From: an uncultured Caldimonas sp.
GTDB taxonomy: Bacteria; Pseudomonadota; Gammaproteobacteria; Burkholderiales; Burkholderiaceae
Direction: 5' to 3'
Length of the DNA stretch: 64,000 bases
Assembly (NCBI RefSeq): GCF_946480305.1
Contig: NZ_CAMLJQ010000020.1
Span: forward strand, 1 to 64,000
Program-made: the position numbers and the translations under genes
Part shown: piece after piece, positions 37,261 to 47,223 of the stretch
How the letters are laid out: each line of letters begins with the position of its first letter
Numbering within the stretch: the first letter of the stretch is position 1
Notes under the pieces: model-generated
What the model saw: only the letters and a program-made list of their open reading frames with translations
Told to the model about the DNA's origin: nothing
Databases searched by the model: none

Positions 37261-38703
37261 ATGTTGCGACGACACATCACCACGGCCCTCGTTGCCTTGG
37301 CCGTGCTGCTGCCGGCCGTGGTGCCTGCCCGCGATGCCCCGGCCTCGTTGATCACCGCGGAGCAATGGGTGCAACACGCCCGGCAAGACCTGTTGCCCTG
37401 GTGGCTGCACCCGGCGGCGCTGGGCGAGCCATATGGCCGCTTCCCGACCTTCCGCTGTCTCGATGGACGGGCCTACGACGTGGCGGCCCCGTGCCCGGAG
37501 CTGACCGGAGCGCCGCAATGGGTGCGTTCGGAGCTGGGCCGGCAGTACGTGCGCATGCAGGCACGACAGGTGTTCGCGTATGCCGTCGGCTTTCATTTGA
37601 CGGGCGACGTCGCCCTGTTGCGCCATGCGAAGGCGGGCGTCGACGACATCCGCACGCGAGCGCTCGATGCGCGCAGCGGTAGCGCTGCGACCTACTTCGA
37701 TGTCGAAGGCCGTCCGCAGCCGCGCGTCGGCGAACGCACGGCGCAAGACCTCGCCTATGCCGGCATTGCGCTGGCGTCGTACCACTACCTCACCCGCGAT
37801 GCCGCTGTGCTGGACGACCTGGACCGCCTGCATCGCCACGTGATGAGTCACTTCGACGAGCAACAGGGCCACATGCGCTGGACGCTCACCGGTGAGCAGC
37901 GCGGCGAGCTGGTGGCCCAACTCGACCCGCTCAACGCCTACATGGTGCTGACGCTGCCGACGTTGTCCGGCGAACGGCGTGCGCGATGGTCGGCCGACAT
38001 GCGCAGGCTCGTGCAAGCCATCCGTACCCGCTACTGCGCACAACCCGAGCCGCGCTGCCTCGGCACCCTGGAAGCGGGTGGAGAGCGGCCGGGCGCGCGC
38101 CACAACGACTTCGGCCACAGCGGCAAGGCCTACTGGATGGTGATGCTGGCCGGTCGGCAGCTGGGCGACGCGGAGATGACCGCGTGGGCGCGTCGTCAGG
38201 GGGCGGCCTTGCTGGATCAGGCGTATGTGTCGGAAGACGGCACCTGGGCTTCCGCATGGACAGCCGATGGGCTGGACGAAAGCCGCAGCTGGTGGATTCA
38301 CGCCGAGCTGGACCAGCTCGCCGCGACGCTCGCACTCGAGCAGCCTGCACTCAAGGCACGGTTCGCTCGCACCACGCGCTATTGGCTTGAGCGCTTCGTG
38401 GACCGCGAGCGCGGCGAGGTGCACGGTGGGCTGTCATCTGAAGGCTTGCCGCCGCCTGTGAGCCTGAAGCAGCACCACTGGAAGAACGGCTACCACTCCC
38501 TGGAGCACGCGTTGATCGGCTACATCGCAACGCAGGCCCTGCAGGGCCGGCCAGCGACGCTGCATTTCGCCGTCGACGACCGCCGGGCACCGCTGACGCC
38601 CTATCTGTTCGACGGGCGCGTGATCGAGCGCGAAGGGGTGCAGCGACCCGGCGAACCCACCGTGTGGCGGGTGCGGTTCGATATCGGCTCACACGGTCGA
38701 TAG
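37261..38703 (+). CDS. Exported AGE-family (N-acylglucosamine 2-epimerase-like) protein
   Basis: This is a 480-residue protein with a clear signal peptide (HITTALVALAVLLPAVVPARDA) and then an alpha/alpha-barrel typical of AGE-type epimerases and isomerases. The late motif HHWKNGYHSLEHALIGY is a strong family mark, and WWIHAELDQLAATLAL corresponds to another conserved barrel segment. An exported location is unusual for this mostly cytoplasmic sugar-isomerase family, so a periplasmic sugar or glycan substrate is possible. ATG 37261 has TTGGAG upstream. Divergent from tetR, with the palindrome between them. Confidence 0.75.
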   Translation: MLRRHITTALVALAVLLPAVVPARDAPASLITAEQWVQHARQDLLPWWLHPAALGEPYGRFPTFRCLDGRAYDVAAPCPELTGAPQWVRSELGRQYVRMQARQVFAYAVGFHLTGDVALLRHAKAGVDDIRTRALDARSGSAATYFDVEGRPQPRVGERTAQDLAYAGIALASYHYLTRDAAVLDDLDRLHRHVMSHFDEQQGHMRWTLTGEQRGELVAQLDPLNAYMVLTLPTLSGERRARWSADMRRLVQAIRTRYCAQPEPRCLGTLEAGGERPGARHNDFGHSGKAYWMVMLAGRQLGDAEMTAWARRQGAALLDQAYVSEDGTWASAWTADGLDESRSWWIHAELDQLAATLALEQPALKARFARTTRYWLERFVDRERGEVHGGLSSEGLPPPVSLKQHHWKNGYHSLEHALIGYIATQALQGRPATLHFAVDDRRAPLTPYLFDGRVIEREGVQRPGEPTVWRVRFDIGSHGR

Positions 38704-38720
38704 CCACCCTCACACGGACA

Positions 38721-38743
38721 AAACCCGCCTCGAAGGCGGGTTT
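38721..38743. terminator. Bidirectional intrinsic terminator
   Basis: AAACCCGCCT (38721-38730) and AGGCGGGTTT (38734-38743) form a 10-bp stem with a 3-nt loop. It lies between the convergent AGE-family and DUF4148 genes. T-runs follow on both strands (TTTGC on plus, TTTTG on minus). Confidence 0.85.
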
Positions 38744-38784
38744 GCTTCATCTTGGCCGGCCCTTGTCGGCCAGCGAGCGGTGTG

Positions 38785-39105
38785 TCAGCCGCCGAAGTTG
38801 GTCTCGTCTGCGGCCGAGAAACGGTTCTGGCGCAGGTAGCTGATGGTTTCCTTGCGCACGTCCTCGCGGCTGCGCGCCACGCCGGTGGTGCGCTCGTTCG
38901 GGAACACGCTCAATTCGCCGCTGAAGACCGGCAGGTTGCCTTGCTCACGAGCGGCGGCCAGTTCGGCCTTGACTTCGTCGCGGGTCTTGCCCGAGGTGGT
39001 CTTCGCGGGGAAGGCGAGGTCGTCAGCCGACACTTCCTGGGCGAATGCGCCAGCAGCGGCAAAGGCGGAGAGGGCAGCGACGATGAGGGACTTCTTGACG
39101 TTCAT
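38785..39105 (-). CDS. Small exported DUF4148 protein
   Basis: This is a 106-residue protein with an obvious signal peptide (KKSLIVAALSAFAAAGAFA, cleavage after AFA). The body matches DUF4148, a small family common in Burkholderiales, with the mark SGKTRDEVKAELAAAREQG. The function of the family is unknown; the proteins are periplasmic or secreted. Start ATG 39105 has GGAG eight bases upstream. It is divergent from the LysR regulator gene. Confidence 0.85.
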   Translation of the reverse strand: MNVKKSLIVAALSAFAAAGAFAQEVSADDLAFPAKTTSGKTRDEVKAELAAAREQGNLPVFSGELSVFPNERTTGVARSREDVRKETISYLRQNRFSAADETNFGG

Positions 39106-39294
39106 TTGTAAGCTCCAAAGACTGGGTTGACGGGGCCGGGAAGGAGGTCGTGCCGCCTGCCCGCGTCGGTGAGTCGCATCGCTTGTTTCGTTGGGCTCAT
39201 CGATGGGCTCAACTTTAGGTAGTAACCCTAGGCAGATAAACGGTCTTTCCTTCAATGAATAATTGCCGAATCTGCAACAAACACCGAGGGCGAG

Positions 39295-40296
39295 ATGGAC
39301 CGGCTGCATTCGATGCGTGTGTTCGCGAAGGTCATCGACGAGGGCAGCTTCGCCGCCGCGGCGCGCTCGCTGGACCTGTCCGCCGCGGTCGTTACCCGCC
39401 TCGTCGCCGACCTGGAAGCACATCTCGGCGCCCGGTTGATCCAGCGCACCACGCGACGCCTGGCCCTCACGGAAGTGGGCGAGACCTACCTCGAGCGCGT
39501 ACGGCAGATCCTGGGCGAGGTCGACGAGGCGGAAGCGCTGGCCAGTGCGGCGGTGGCGGAGCCGAAAGGTCATCTGCGCGTGCTCGTTCCCGGCGCCTTC
39601 GCGGTGCACCAACTGGCCAAGCACCTGCCGAAGTTTCGCGACCAGTGCCCCAAGGTCACGGTCGACTTGACGGCCGGTGGGCCCGTGGAGGCGGCCGACG
39701 AGGCCTACGACGTGTCCGTCCTGATCGTTGGCCCGCGGCCGCTGAACGGTGATTTCGTGGCACGCAAGCTGGCGCGGACCGAGGTCGTCGCCTGCGCTGC
39801 CCCGCAATACCTGGACCGCTATGGCCGGCCCAACCACCCGAGCGAGCTGGGTGGCCACGAGTGCCTGGTGGCCAACCTGCCGAACGTGCCGCGCACCTGG
39901 CGCTTCGAGAACTGCCCGTTCGGCATGCCGGCCGCGGGCGGCGTCGAGATCGAGCCCCGTGCCGCGCTGACCACCCATCACATCGACACGCTCTACGCTG
40001 CGGCACTGGCCGGCCTGGGCATCGTCGGGCTGCCGTCCTTCATGGTCGAGGACGCCCTGCTGGAACACGCGCTGGAGCGCGTGCTGCCCGAATGGCGGAT
40101 CATGAGCTATTCCATCTATGCCGCCATGCCGAGCCGCAAGTACGTGCCGGCTCGCACGCGCGCGTTCATGGACTTCCTCGTCAGCACCTTCGGTTCGGAA
40201 GACCGCGACCCCTGGCTCGCGGCCGCGGGATGCGAGACGACCGTGCAGGAGCCCGACACCTTCGAGATCCGGCCCGAACCCGCGCTGGTGCCCTGA
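39295..40296 (+). CDS. LysR-family transcriptional regulator
   Basis: This is a 333-residue regulator. The N-terminal winged helix spans residues 1-60 (MRVFAKVIDEGSFAAAARSLDLSAAVVTRLVADLEAHLGARLIQR). The periplasmic-binding-like effector domain starts near residue 90 (GHLRVLVPGAFAVHQLAKHLP). Its DNA-binding part is of the common DsdC/YafC-like subgroup. The divergent DUF4148 gene may be its target, by the usual LysR arrangement, but no T-N11-A operator was singled out. The effector is unknown. Confidence 0.9.
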   Translation: MDRLHSMRVFAKVIDEGSFAAAARSLDLSAAVVTRLVADLEAHLGARLIQRTTRRLALTEVGETYLERVRQILGEVDEAEALASAAVAEPKGHLRVLVPGAFAVHQLAKHLPKFRDQCPKVTVDLTAGGPVEAADEAYDVSVLIVGPRPLNGDFVARKLARTEVVACAAPQYLDRYGRPNHPSELGGHECLVANLPNVPRTWRFENCPFGMPAAGGVEIEPRAALTTHHIDTLYAAALAGLGIVGLPSFMVEDALLEHALERVLPEWRIMSYSIYAAMPSRKYVPARTRAFMDFLVSTFGSEDRDPWLAAAGCETTVQEPDTFEIRPEPALVP

Positions 40297-40515
40297 AGCT
40301 GTCCGAGTTGTCACACCGGCCGGCAGGTGCTTGCCCGAAGGCAGGGAAAGCGTGACCAAAGTCCGTGTGCGCACATCGCGCATCACCTAACCTGTCAGCG
40401 CCCTGTCAATGTTTGCAGGGTCGTACCGAAAACAGACAAAACGCGGCCACATTCGTCTGCAGAACCCGCGCGGGGAGTTTCCTGTTCAGGGCCTTGAGCT
40501 CGGATGAGGTGTTCC

Positions 40516-42292
40516 ATGCGCAACTTGAAGATTTCGACCCGCCTGTTCCTGATGGTCGGGTTGCTGGTGAGCCTGCTGCTGTTCGTCGGCGGCCTGGGGT
40601 TGCTGGGCATCGTGAAGACCGACGGCAGCCTGCAGCGCGTCTATGAGCGCAACACCGTGCCGATCACCCAGATCGCCGACATCCAGGAACGGCTGCTCGT
40701 CAACAGGCTCGCCGTTGCGGTGTCGCTGGTCACGCCGACGCCGGAAGTCATCGACCCCTCGATCGAACTGATCGAGTCCAACATCGCAGAGATCACCAAG
40801 ATCTGGAACGCCTACGCGCAAACGCTGGACGGCGGCGAGGAGGAACAGCTCGCCCGTGAGTTCGCCGAACACCGGGGGCGGTTCGTCCAGCAGGGCTTGC
40901 TTCCCACCGTGGCGGCGCTGCGCGCGAACGACGTCGAGCAGGCGCGACGCCTGACGGAAACGGCGGTCCGGCCTCTGTACGAACCGGTGGGCAAGGGGAT
41001 CGGCGACCTGATGGCGTTGCAGCTGCGTTCGGCCCATCACGAGTACGAGGCCGCGGTCGCGTTGTACGAGCAGGTGCGCAATGCCACGGTGGGCGCGGTG
41101 CTGCTGGGGGCCGTGTTCGCGGTGGTGTTCAGCATGGCGCTGGTCCGGGGCGTGGTTCGGTCGCTGGCGCAGGCGGTTCAGGTGGCCGAATCCGTCGCCG
41201 CGGGCGACCTGACGCGGCAGGTTGCCGCCGAGGGTCGTGACGAGGTGGCGACGTTGATGAAGTCGCTCGCGTCGATGCGAGAGGGCCTGGTCCGGGTGGT
41301 CGGCGGCGTGCGCGGCAGCGCCCAGAGCGTCGCCACGGCCTGTACGCAGATTGCGCAGGGCAACAGTGACCTGTCGTCGCGTACCGAGGAGCAGGCTTCC
41401 GCGCTGGAACAGACGGCGGCGTCGATGGAGGAACTCCGGTGCAGCGTGAAGCAGAACGCCGACAACGCGCAGCAGGCCGACCAACTGGCGCGCGGGGCCA
41501 GCGAGGTCGCGGCGCAGGGCGGCCAGGTGGTCGCGCAGGTGGTCCACACGATGAAGGGCATCAACGAGAGTTCGTCGAAGATCGCCGAGATCATCGGGGT
41601 GATCGACGGGATTGCGTTCCAGACCAACATCCTCGCGCTGAACGCCGCCGTCGAGGCTGCGCGGGCCGGCGAACAGGGACGCGGGTTCGCCGTGGTGGCC
41701 GCCGAAGTGCGCAACCTCGCGCAACGCAGTGCGCAGGCGGCGCGCGAGATCAAGACACTCATCGGCGCCAGCGTGGAACGCGTCGAGCAGGGCTCCGAGC
41801 TGGTCGACAAGGCCGGCCGGGCGATGACGGAGATCGTGACGGCCGTCACGCGTCGAGCAGGGCTCCGAGCTGGTCGACAAGGCCGGCCGGGCGATGACGG
41901 AGATCGTGACGGCCGTCAAGCGCGTGAGCGACGTCGTGGCCGAGATCAGCGCGGCCAGTGTCGAGCAAAGCTCGGGTGTGTCGCAGATCGGCGAGGCCGT
42001 GGTGCAGATGGATCAGGCAACGCAGCAGAACGCGGCCCTGGTCGAGGAAAGCGCTGCGGCGGCGGAAAGCCTGAAGCAGCAGGCCCGGCAACTGGTCGAG
42101 GCGGTCGCCGTGTTCAGGCTCGCGCAAGACGAGTCGCGGGACGATGCGGCACTGGCCGTGAAACACGTGCAGCCGTCTGCGCCGGCGCACCGGGCTGCCG
42201 CCGTGCCGCTGGCGCCTGCGGGGCCACGTACGCCCGCACCTGCGCCAGCGAGGCCTGTTGCAGCCGTCGAGGAGGAGTGGGCGACGTTCTAG
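40516..42292 (+). pseudogene. Methyl-accepting chemotaxis protein gene interrupted by a 70-bp tandem duplication
   Basis: The intact part encodes a chemoreceptor: N-terminal helix, a four-helix-bundle ligand domain (residues about 30-185), a second helix, HAMP, and a signalling domain with [46 protein letters not shown]. At 41778-41917 a 70-bp unit occurs twice in tandem. Because 70 is not a multiple of three, the frame shifts and runs on to 42681 in arginine-rich nonsense. Removing one copy gives a 568-residue receptor ending EEEWATF, a CheR/CheB-tethering pentapeptide type. It is either a true inactivating or reversible mutation or an assembly error. ATG 40516 has GAGG upstream. Confidence 0.85.
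41778..41917. repeat. Perfect 70-bp tandem duplication inside the chemoreceptor gene
   Basis: Copies 41778-41847 and 41848-41917 are identical base for base. The flanking bases differ, and the sequence continues with AAGCGCGTG in the correct chemoreceptor frame after the second copy. Each copy begins ACGCGTCGAG and ends ACGGCCGTC. Confidence 0.97.
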
Positions 42293-42436
42293 TCCGCTGC
42301 GTCACGGGAATGGCACCCCCGCCGGATTGTTCCCGCCCGGCTGCGCGCTGCGCCTGTCATGCAGCCGTTTTCGCCGGAACTTCGCTTTGCACTGCCTGCG
42401 CTCGACACTTGTTCTACGAACTCGCGGGACAGCACG

Positions 42437-43477
42437 CTAGAACGTGTAGCCGGCCTTGCGGTCCTCGCCGGCCAGCCGCTCGAGCAGCTGCGCCAGCGGC
42501 GTCAGCACGCTGTAGCGCGTGGTCACGCGGTGCGCGTAGCGCCACACCAGCGGCAGGTCTTTCAGGTAGCCGTCCTTGCCGTCGCGGTGGTACAGCCGGC
42601 AGAAGATGCCGAGCACCTTCAGGTGGCGTTGCAGGCCCATCCACTCGAAGTCGCGCCAGAACTCGCCGAAGTCGGCGCTGACCGGCACGCCGGCCTTGCG
42701 CGCCTTCTCCCAGTAGCGCACTGCCCAGTCGATCTGCTGCTCTTCTTCCCATTCGATGTAGGCGTCGCGCAGCAGCGAAACGAGGTCATAGGTGACCGGG
42801 CCCCACACGGCGTCCTGGAAGTCGATGATGCCGGGGTTGTCGGGCTGGCCCAGCGCGCCGCAGACCATCAGGTTGCGCGAGTGGTAATCGCGGTGCACCA
42901 GCACGCGCGGCTGCGCGAGGTTGTTGCGCAGGATCAGCTCGAAGCTGCGTTCGAGCTGGATGCGTTCGTTGTCCGTCAGTGTGACGCCACCGTGGCGGGC
43001 GATGTACCAGTCGGGGAACAGCTGCAGCTCGCGCGTGAGCAGCTCGCGGTCGTAGGTCGGCACCTCGTGCTCGGCGGCGATGCCTTGCATGCGCACCAGC
43101 GCCGTCGTCGCGTCGTCGTAAAGCGCAGGCGCGCTGCCCGCGTCCAACTGCGCCAGGTAGGTGGTCGAGCCGAGGTCGGAGAGCAGCATGAAGCCTTCCG
43201 CCTCGTTCCATTCGAGGATCTGCGGCGCGTTCAACCCGGCGGCCCGCAGCAGCCGCGCGACCTTGACGAAAGGCCGGCAGTCTTCATGCGACGGCGGCGC
43301 ATCCATCACGATCAGGCTGCCGTGCGCGGCGTCCACCCGGAAATAGCGCCGGAAGCTCGCATCGGCGCTCGCGCTGCGCACGGACGAGGCATCGATGCCA
43401 TGGCGGCCCAGGCTTGCAAGCCATAGTTCGAAAGCGGCGCGGCGTTGCTCGTCGGCCCAGGTGATCGCAGGCGTCAT
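42437..43477 (-). CDS. amgK: Anomeric N-acetylmuramate/N-acetylglucosamine kinase AmgK-like phosphotransferase
   Basis: This is a 346-residue aminoglycoside-phosphotransferase-fold kinase. The catalytic loop is [14 protein letters not shown] (Asp as base) and the metal site [24 protein letters not shown]. The N-terminus [25 protein letters not shown] is characteristic of AmgK. The enzyme phosphorylates MurNAc and GlcNAc at the anomeric position for cell-wall recycling. In Pseudomonas it sits next to lptD with murU, the uridylyltransferase; here lptD is present and divergent, but no murU follows. Start ATG 43477 has no strong ribosome binding site. Confidence 0.88.
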   Translation of the reverse strand: MTPAITWADEQRRAAFELWLASLGRHGIDASSVRSASADASFRRYFRVDAAHGSLIVMDAPPSHEDCRPFVKVARLLRAAGLNAPQILEWNEAEGFMLLSDLGSTTYLAQLDAGSAPALYDDATTALVRMQGIAAEHEVPTYDRELLTRELQLFPDWYIARHGGVTLTDNERIQLERSFELILRNNLAQPRVLVHRDYHSRNLMVCGALGQPDNPGIIDFQDAVWGPVTYDLVSLLRDAYIEWEEEQQIDWAVRYWEKARKAGVPVSADFGEFWRDFEWMGLQRHLKVLGIFCRLYHRDGKDGYLKDLPLVWRYAHRVTTRYSVLTPLAQLLERLAGEDRKAGYTF

Positions 43478-43634
43478 CTTGTCGAGGGAGGCAGGGAGAT
43501 CAGGGGGATCACATCGCGCTACAACCGCGCACGGCAGGACGCGGCGGCGACGCGAGAGGCTCATGGAATAATCGACGATTCTACAAACCCGCCTCGCAGG
43601 CGGCCTCCCATCCCCTATACGCTGTTGCCGCCTC

Positions 43635-45872
43635 TTGGTCCGCCTGCCTCCTGCCTTGCCTGTCGTTCGCCTGCGGCCCGTGGCCGCTGCCTGTGTCCTG
43701 GCGTTTGCGTCCGGTGCGTGGGCGCAGGCCGCACCCCCGGGCACCGATGAAGAGCAACTGCCCGTGACGGTGGAGGCCCGCGAGCTGAAGGGGCGCCCCG
43801 ACATCGAGACCATCGCCGAGGGCGAGGTGCTGCTGAAGCGCGGGCCCACGAACCTCGAAGCGGACCGCGTGGAATACACGCATGCGGACGGCATCGCCAA
43901 GGCGCGGGGCAACGTGCGGGTCACGCGCGACGGCAACATCTTCACCGGCCCGGCGCTGCAGCTCCAGCTCGACACCTACGAGGGCTTCTTCACGGAGCCG
44001 ACGTACTTCTTCTCGCTGACCCAGGCGGGCGGCAAGGCCGAACGCATCGATTTCCTTGGTCGCCAGCGCCTCGCGGCCATCCGCGCAACCTATTCCAGCT
44101 GCACCCCGGACGAGGAAGGCGACTACGCCTGGCTGCTCACGGCCTCCAAGGTCACGCTGGATTTCGAGAACAACGAAGGCACGGCGGAAGGCGGCGTGCT
44201 GAAGTTCTACGGCGTGCCGATCTTCGGGATGCCGTACCTCACGTTTCCGATCTCCGACCAGCGCAAGTCCGGGTGGCTGCCGCCCTCCTTCGGCCTGGAC
44301 AGCAAGAGCGGCTTCGAGCTGGCGGTGCCGTATTACTGGAACATCGCGCCCAACTACGACCTGACGCTCACGCCGTCGATCATCACCAAGCGGGGCGTGG
44401 CGCTGGGCACCGAGTTCCGGTACCTGCAGCCGAGCTACCAGGGCGAGTTGACCTTCCACGTGCTGCCCGACGACCGCGTGAAAGGCGAGACCCGGCACTC
44501 GACGCGTGTTGAGCACTCCGGTGTACTTCCTGCTGAGGCCAGGTACCGCATCGAAGTCCAGCGCGTGTCGGACAACGAATACTGGAAGGATTTCGAGCGC
44601 AACATCCCCGGGCTGGCCGACCGCCTGTTACCCGGCGATCTTCGGGCCGACAAGTGGCACCATGACTGGCTGCTATACGCACGAATACAGCGTTGGCAGG
44701 TGTTGCAGGATGTTGATTCGCCGATCGAATCACCGTACTCACGCGAACCGCAGTTCGGGGTGCGGCGTGTGCACCGGTTCGAATCGGGGCTCCGGCTCTC
44801 CGTGGAAGCGGAAGTCAACAAGTTTTCGCAGCACGACGTTGGCGTGCTTGAGCGCAAGCCTGATGCGACACGCGCGCACGCGCTCGGTAGCGCCAGTTGG
44901 TCGTTGATCGATACCCCTGGGTGGTTTCTGACGCCGCGCGTCGCCATTAATGCCGCAAGCTATGACATTGACCGTGATGACGGTCCGCGGCGCCGGTCCC
45001 GTGTCATTCCGACCCTTAGCGTCGACAACGGCTGGATCTTCGAACGCCCCTCGAAGTGGTTCGGACGCCGGTACGTGCAGACCTTCGAGCCGAGGCTGTT
45101 GTATGTGAACACACCGTTCAGGGAGCAGGAGGACATTCCCAGTTTTGACTCCGCGCCCAAAGACTTCAACTTCACATCGCTGTTCTCGCCGAACCCGTTC
45201 TCGGGCGTGGATCGGGTGGCTGACGCGCACCAGTTGACGGCAGGGGCTTACATGCGCTTCATCGACGAGGCCCTTGGTACCGAGGCGCTGCGGCTCGGCT
45301 TGGCACAGCGCTACCTGTTCCGGAAGCAGGCGATCACACCGGAGGGGGTGCCATCCGACGAACGGTTCAGCAATGTGCTGCTGCTCGGCTCCACGAGCGT
45401 CATCCCGAACTGGTCGATCGGGGCGTCCTCGCAGTACAACCCTGACATCCGCCGAACCGTCCGGTCCACACTTTCGGCGCGCTATGCGCCGGGCTCGTTC
45501 CGTACCTTCGGGGTGGGCTACAGCTTCACGCGCAATTCCAGCGAACAGATCGACCTGGGCTGGCAATGGCCGGTCTATCAGGGCGACCGCTCCAAGCAGG
45601 GCGCCTGTGCCGGATCGCTCTACAGTGTCGGTCGCCTTAACTATAGCCTGCGGGACAGTCGCCTGACGGACACGCTGCTTGGCCTCGAATACGACGCCGG
45701 CTGCTGGATCGGCCGCTTCGTGGTGGAGCGGCGCTCCACCAGCCTCACGGAAGCCACCACGCGGTTCATGTTCCAACTCGAATTCGTCGGCCTGTCCCGT
45801 CTCGGTTCCAGCCCGCTCAGGGCCTTGAGGGACAATATTCCGGGCTACCAATTGCTGCGCGAAGAGCGTTAG
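43635..45872 (+). CDS. lptD: LPS-assembly protein LptD
   Basis: This outer-membrane barrel of about 745 residues inserts lipopolysaccharide in the outer leaflet together with LptE (encoded at 58988). A signal peptide (AAACVLAFASGAWAQA) precedes the N-terminal LptA-like jelly roll (VTVEARELKGRPDIETIAEG, residues about 45-165). The barrel follows, with VPYYWNIAPNYDLTLTP and an end in FQLEFVGLSRLGSSP. Cysteines in SSCTPDEE, GACAG and DAGCW could form the disulfides known from E. coli. The start is uncertain: only TTG 43635 or internal GTG/TTG codons exist. Base use becomes more AT-rich from about 44500 to 45640. surA follows 19 bp later. Confidence 0.95.
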   Translation: MVRLPPALPVVRLRPVAAACVLAFASGAWAQAAPPGTDEEQLPVTVEARELKGRPDIETIAEGEVLLKRGPTNLEADRVEYTHADGIAKARGNVRVTRDGNIFTGPALQLQLDTYEGFFTEPTYFFSLTQAGGKAERIDFLGRQRLAAIRATYSSCTPDEEGDYAWLLTASKVTLDFENNEGTAEGGVLKFYGVPIFGMPYLTFPISDQRKSGWLPPSFGLDSKSGFELAVPYYWNIAPNYDLTLTPSIITKRGVALGTEFRYLQPSYQGELTFHVLPDDRVKGETRHSTRVEHSGVLPAEARYRIEVQRVSDNEYWKDFERNIPGLADRLLPGDLRADKWHHDWLLYARIQRWQVLQDVDSPIESPYSREPQFGVRRVHRFESGLRLSVEAEVNKFSQHDVGVLERKPDATRAHALGSASWSLIDTPGWFLTPRVAINAASYDIDRDDGPRRRSRVIPTLSVDNGWIFERPSKWFGRRYVQTFEPRLLYVNTPFREQEDIPSFDSAPKDFNFTSLFSPNPFSGVDRVADAHQLTAGAYMRFIDEALGTEALRLGLAQRYLFRKQAITPEGVPSDERFSNVLLLGSTSVIPNWSIGASSQYNPDIRRTVRSTLSARYAPGSFRTFGVGYSFTRNSSEQIDLGWQWPVYQGDRSKQGACAGSLYSVGRLNYSLRDSRLTDTLLGLEYDAGCWIGRFVVERRSTSLTEATTRFMFQLEFVGLSRLGSSPLRALRDNIPGYQLLREER

Positions 45873-45891
45873 CAACCGTGAGATCGCACCC

Positions 45892-47223
45892 ATGACCCGT
45901 CTTCTTTCCCTCTGGCGCCGTGTTCCGCACGGTGCTGCCGTCGTCCTGTCGCTGGCGCTCGTGCTGCCCTTGCCCCTGCAGGCGCAAGGCAGTTCGGCGC
46001 GAGGCGGCGACTACATCATCGCCGTCGTGAACCAGGAGCTGGTCACCAACAGCGAAGTGCAACAGCGCATCGCACGCATCGAGCAGGAGGCGGCACGCGG
46101 CGGTGGCCGGCTGCCGCCGCGCGACCAACTGCGGCGGCAGGTCATCGACGCGCTGATCGACGACCGCGCGCAGCTCTCGCATGCCAAGCTGATCGGCATG
46201 CGCATCGACGAGGCCGAGATCGACCGCGCGGTGGCGAACGTGGCTGCGCAGAACCAGCTGACACCGGCCCAGTTGCGCGAACGGCTGCGCGAGCAGGGCA
46301 TGGACTTCGCGCGGTTCCGCAACAACGTCCGCGACGAGCTGATGCTCGCGCGTCTGCGCGAGCGCGAGGTGCAGTCGCGCATCAAGGTGACCGACGCGGA
46401 GATCGAGGCCTACCTGCGTGAAATGGCGGGCCAGCGCGGTGGCGCCGCCGAGTACGACATCGCCCAGGTGCTGGTGGCGGTGCCGGAGGGCGCGACGCCC
46501 CAGCAGGAGGCCGAGCGCCGCGCGAAGGCGCAGTCCGTGCTCGAGCAGGCCCGCGCCGGCACGCCGTTCGAGCAACTCGTGCGCGACCACTCCGAAGGCG
46601 CCAACAAGGAGCAGGGTGGCCGCCTGGGCATGCGCCCGGCCGACCGCCTGCCCGACCTCTTCGTCCAGGCCGTCGCCGACCTCAAGGCCGGCGAGGTGGC
46701 TCCTCAGCTGTTGCGTTCCGGCGCGGGATTCCACGTGCTCAAGCTGGTCGACCGCAAGGACCGCCAGGGCCTCGCCATCACGCAGACGCGTGCGCGCCAC
46801 ATCCTGTTGCGCGTTTCGCCGCAGCTGACCCAGCAGGTGGCCTTGCGCCGTCTGGCGGACTACAGGCAGCGCATCGAAAGCGGGCAAGCCAGCTTTGCCC
46901 AGGTCGCCCGCGAGTTCTCCGAGGACGGCAGCGCCGCTCAGGGCGGCGACCTCGGCTGGGCCAACCCCGGGCAGTTCGTGCCCGAGTTCGAGCAGGTGAT
47001 GAACCAGTTGCCGGTGGGGGGCATCTCGGAGCCCTTTTTGTCGCGTTTCGGCGCCCATCTCGTGCAGGTGACCGAACGCCGTGACGCGGAGCTGGATGCG
47101 CGCCAGCAGCGCGAACTGGCGGTCAACGCACTGCGCGAGCGCAAATTCGACCAGGCGTATGACGAATGGGCGCGCGAGATCCGTGCCCAGGCCTACGTCG
47201 AGATGCGCGAACCGCCCCAGTGA
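45892..47223 (+). CDS. surA: Periplasmic chaperone and peptidyl-prolyl isomerase SurA
   Basis: This is a 443-residue periplasmic protein that helps outer-membrane proteins, including LptD, fold. A signal peptide ([17 protein letters not shown]) is followed by the SurA N-terminal chaperone domain ([20 protein letters not shown] onward). Two parvulin domains start near [12 protein letters not shown] and [14 protein letters not shown], the second with [17 protein letters not shown]. Length and domain order match E. coli SurA (428). It forms the conserved lptD-surA-rsmA cluster. Its stop overlaps the GTG start of rsmA. Confidence 0.96.
   Translation: MTRLLSLWRRVPHGAAVVLSLALVLPLPLQAQGSSARGGDYIIAVVNQELVTNSEVQQRIARIEQEAARGGGRLPPRDQLRRQVIDALIDDRAQLSHAKLIGMRIDEAEIDRAVANVAAQNQLTPAQLRERLREQGMDFARFRNNVRDELMLARLREREVQSRIKVTDAEIEAYLREMAGQRGGAAEYDIAQVLVAVPEGATPQQEAERRAKAQSVLEQARAGTPFEQLVRDHSEGANKEQGGRLGMRPADRLPDLFVQAVADLKAGEVAPQLLRSGAGFHVLKLVDRKDRQGLAITQTRARHILLRVSPQLTQQVALRRLADYRQRIESGQASFAQVAREFSEDGSAAQGGDLGWANPGQFVPEFEQVMNQLPVGGISEPFLSRFGAHLVQVTERRDAELDARQQRELAVNALRERKFDQAYDEWAREIRAQAYVEMREPPQ

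Noticed and set aside
42293..42681. Continuation of the chemoreceptor reading frame to 42681 as a genuine C-terminal domain
   Set aside because: The extra residues come from the frameshift after the 70-bp duplication, are Arg/Ala-rich, and overlap amgK in antisense.
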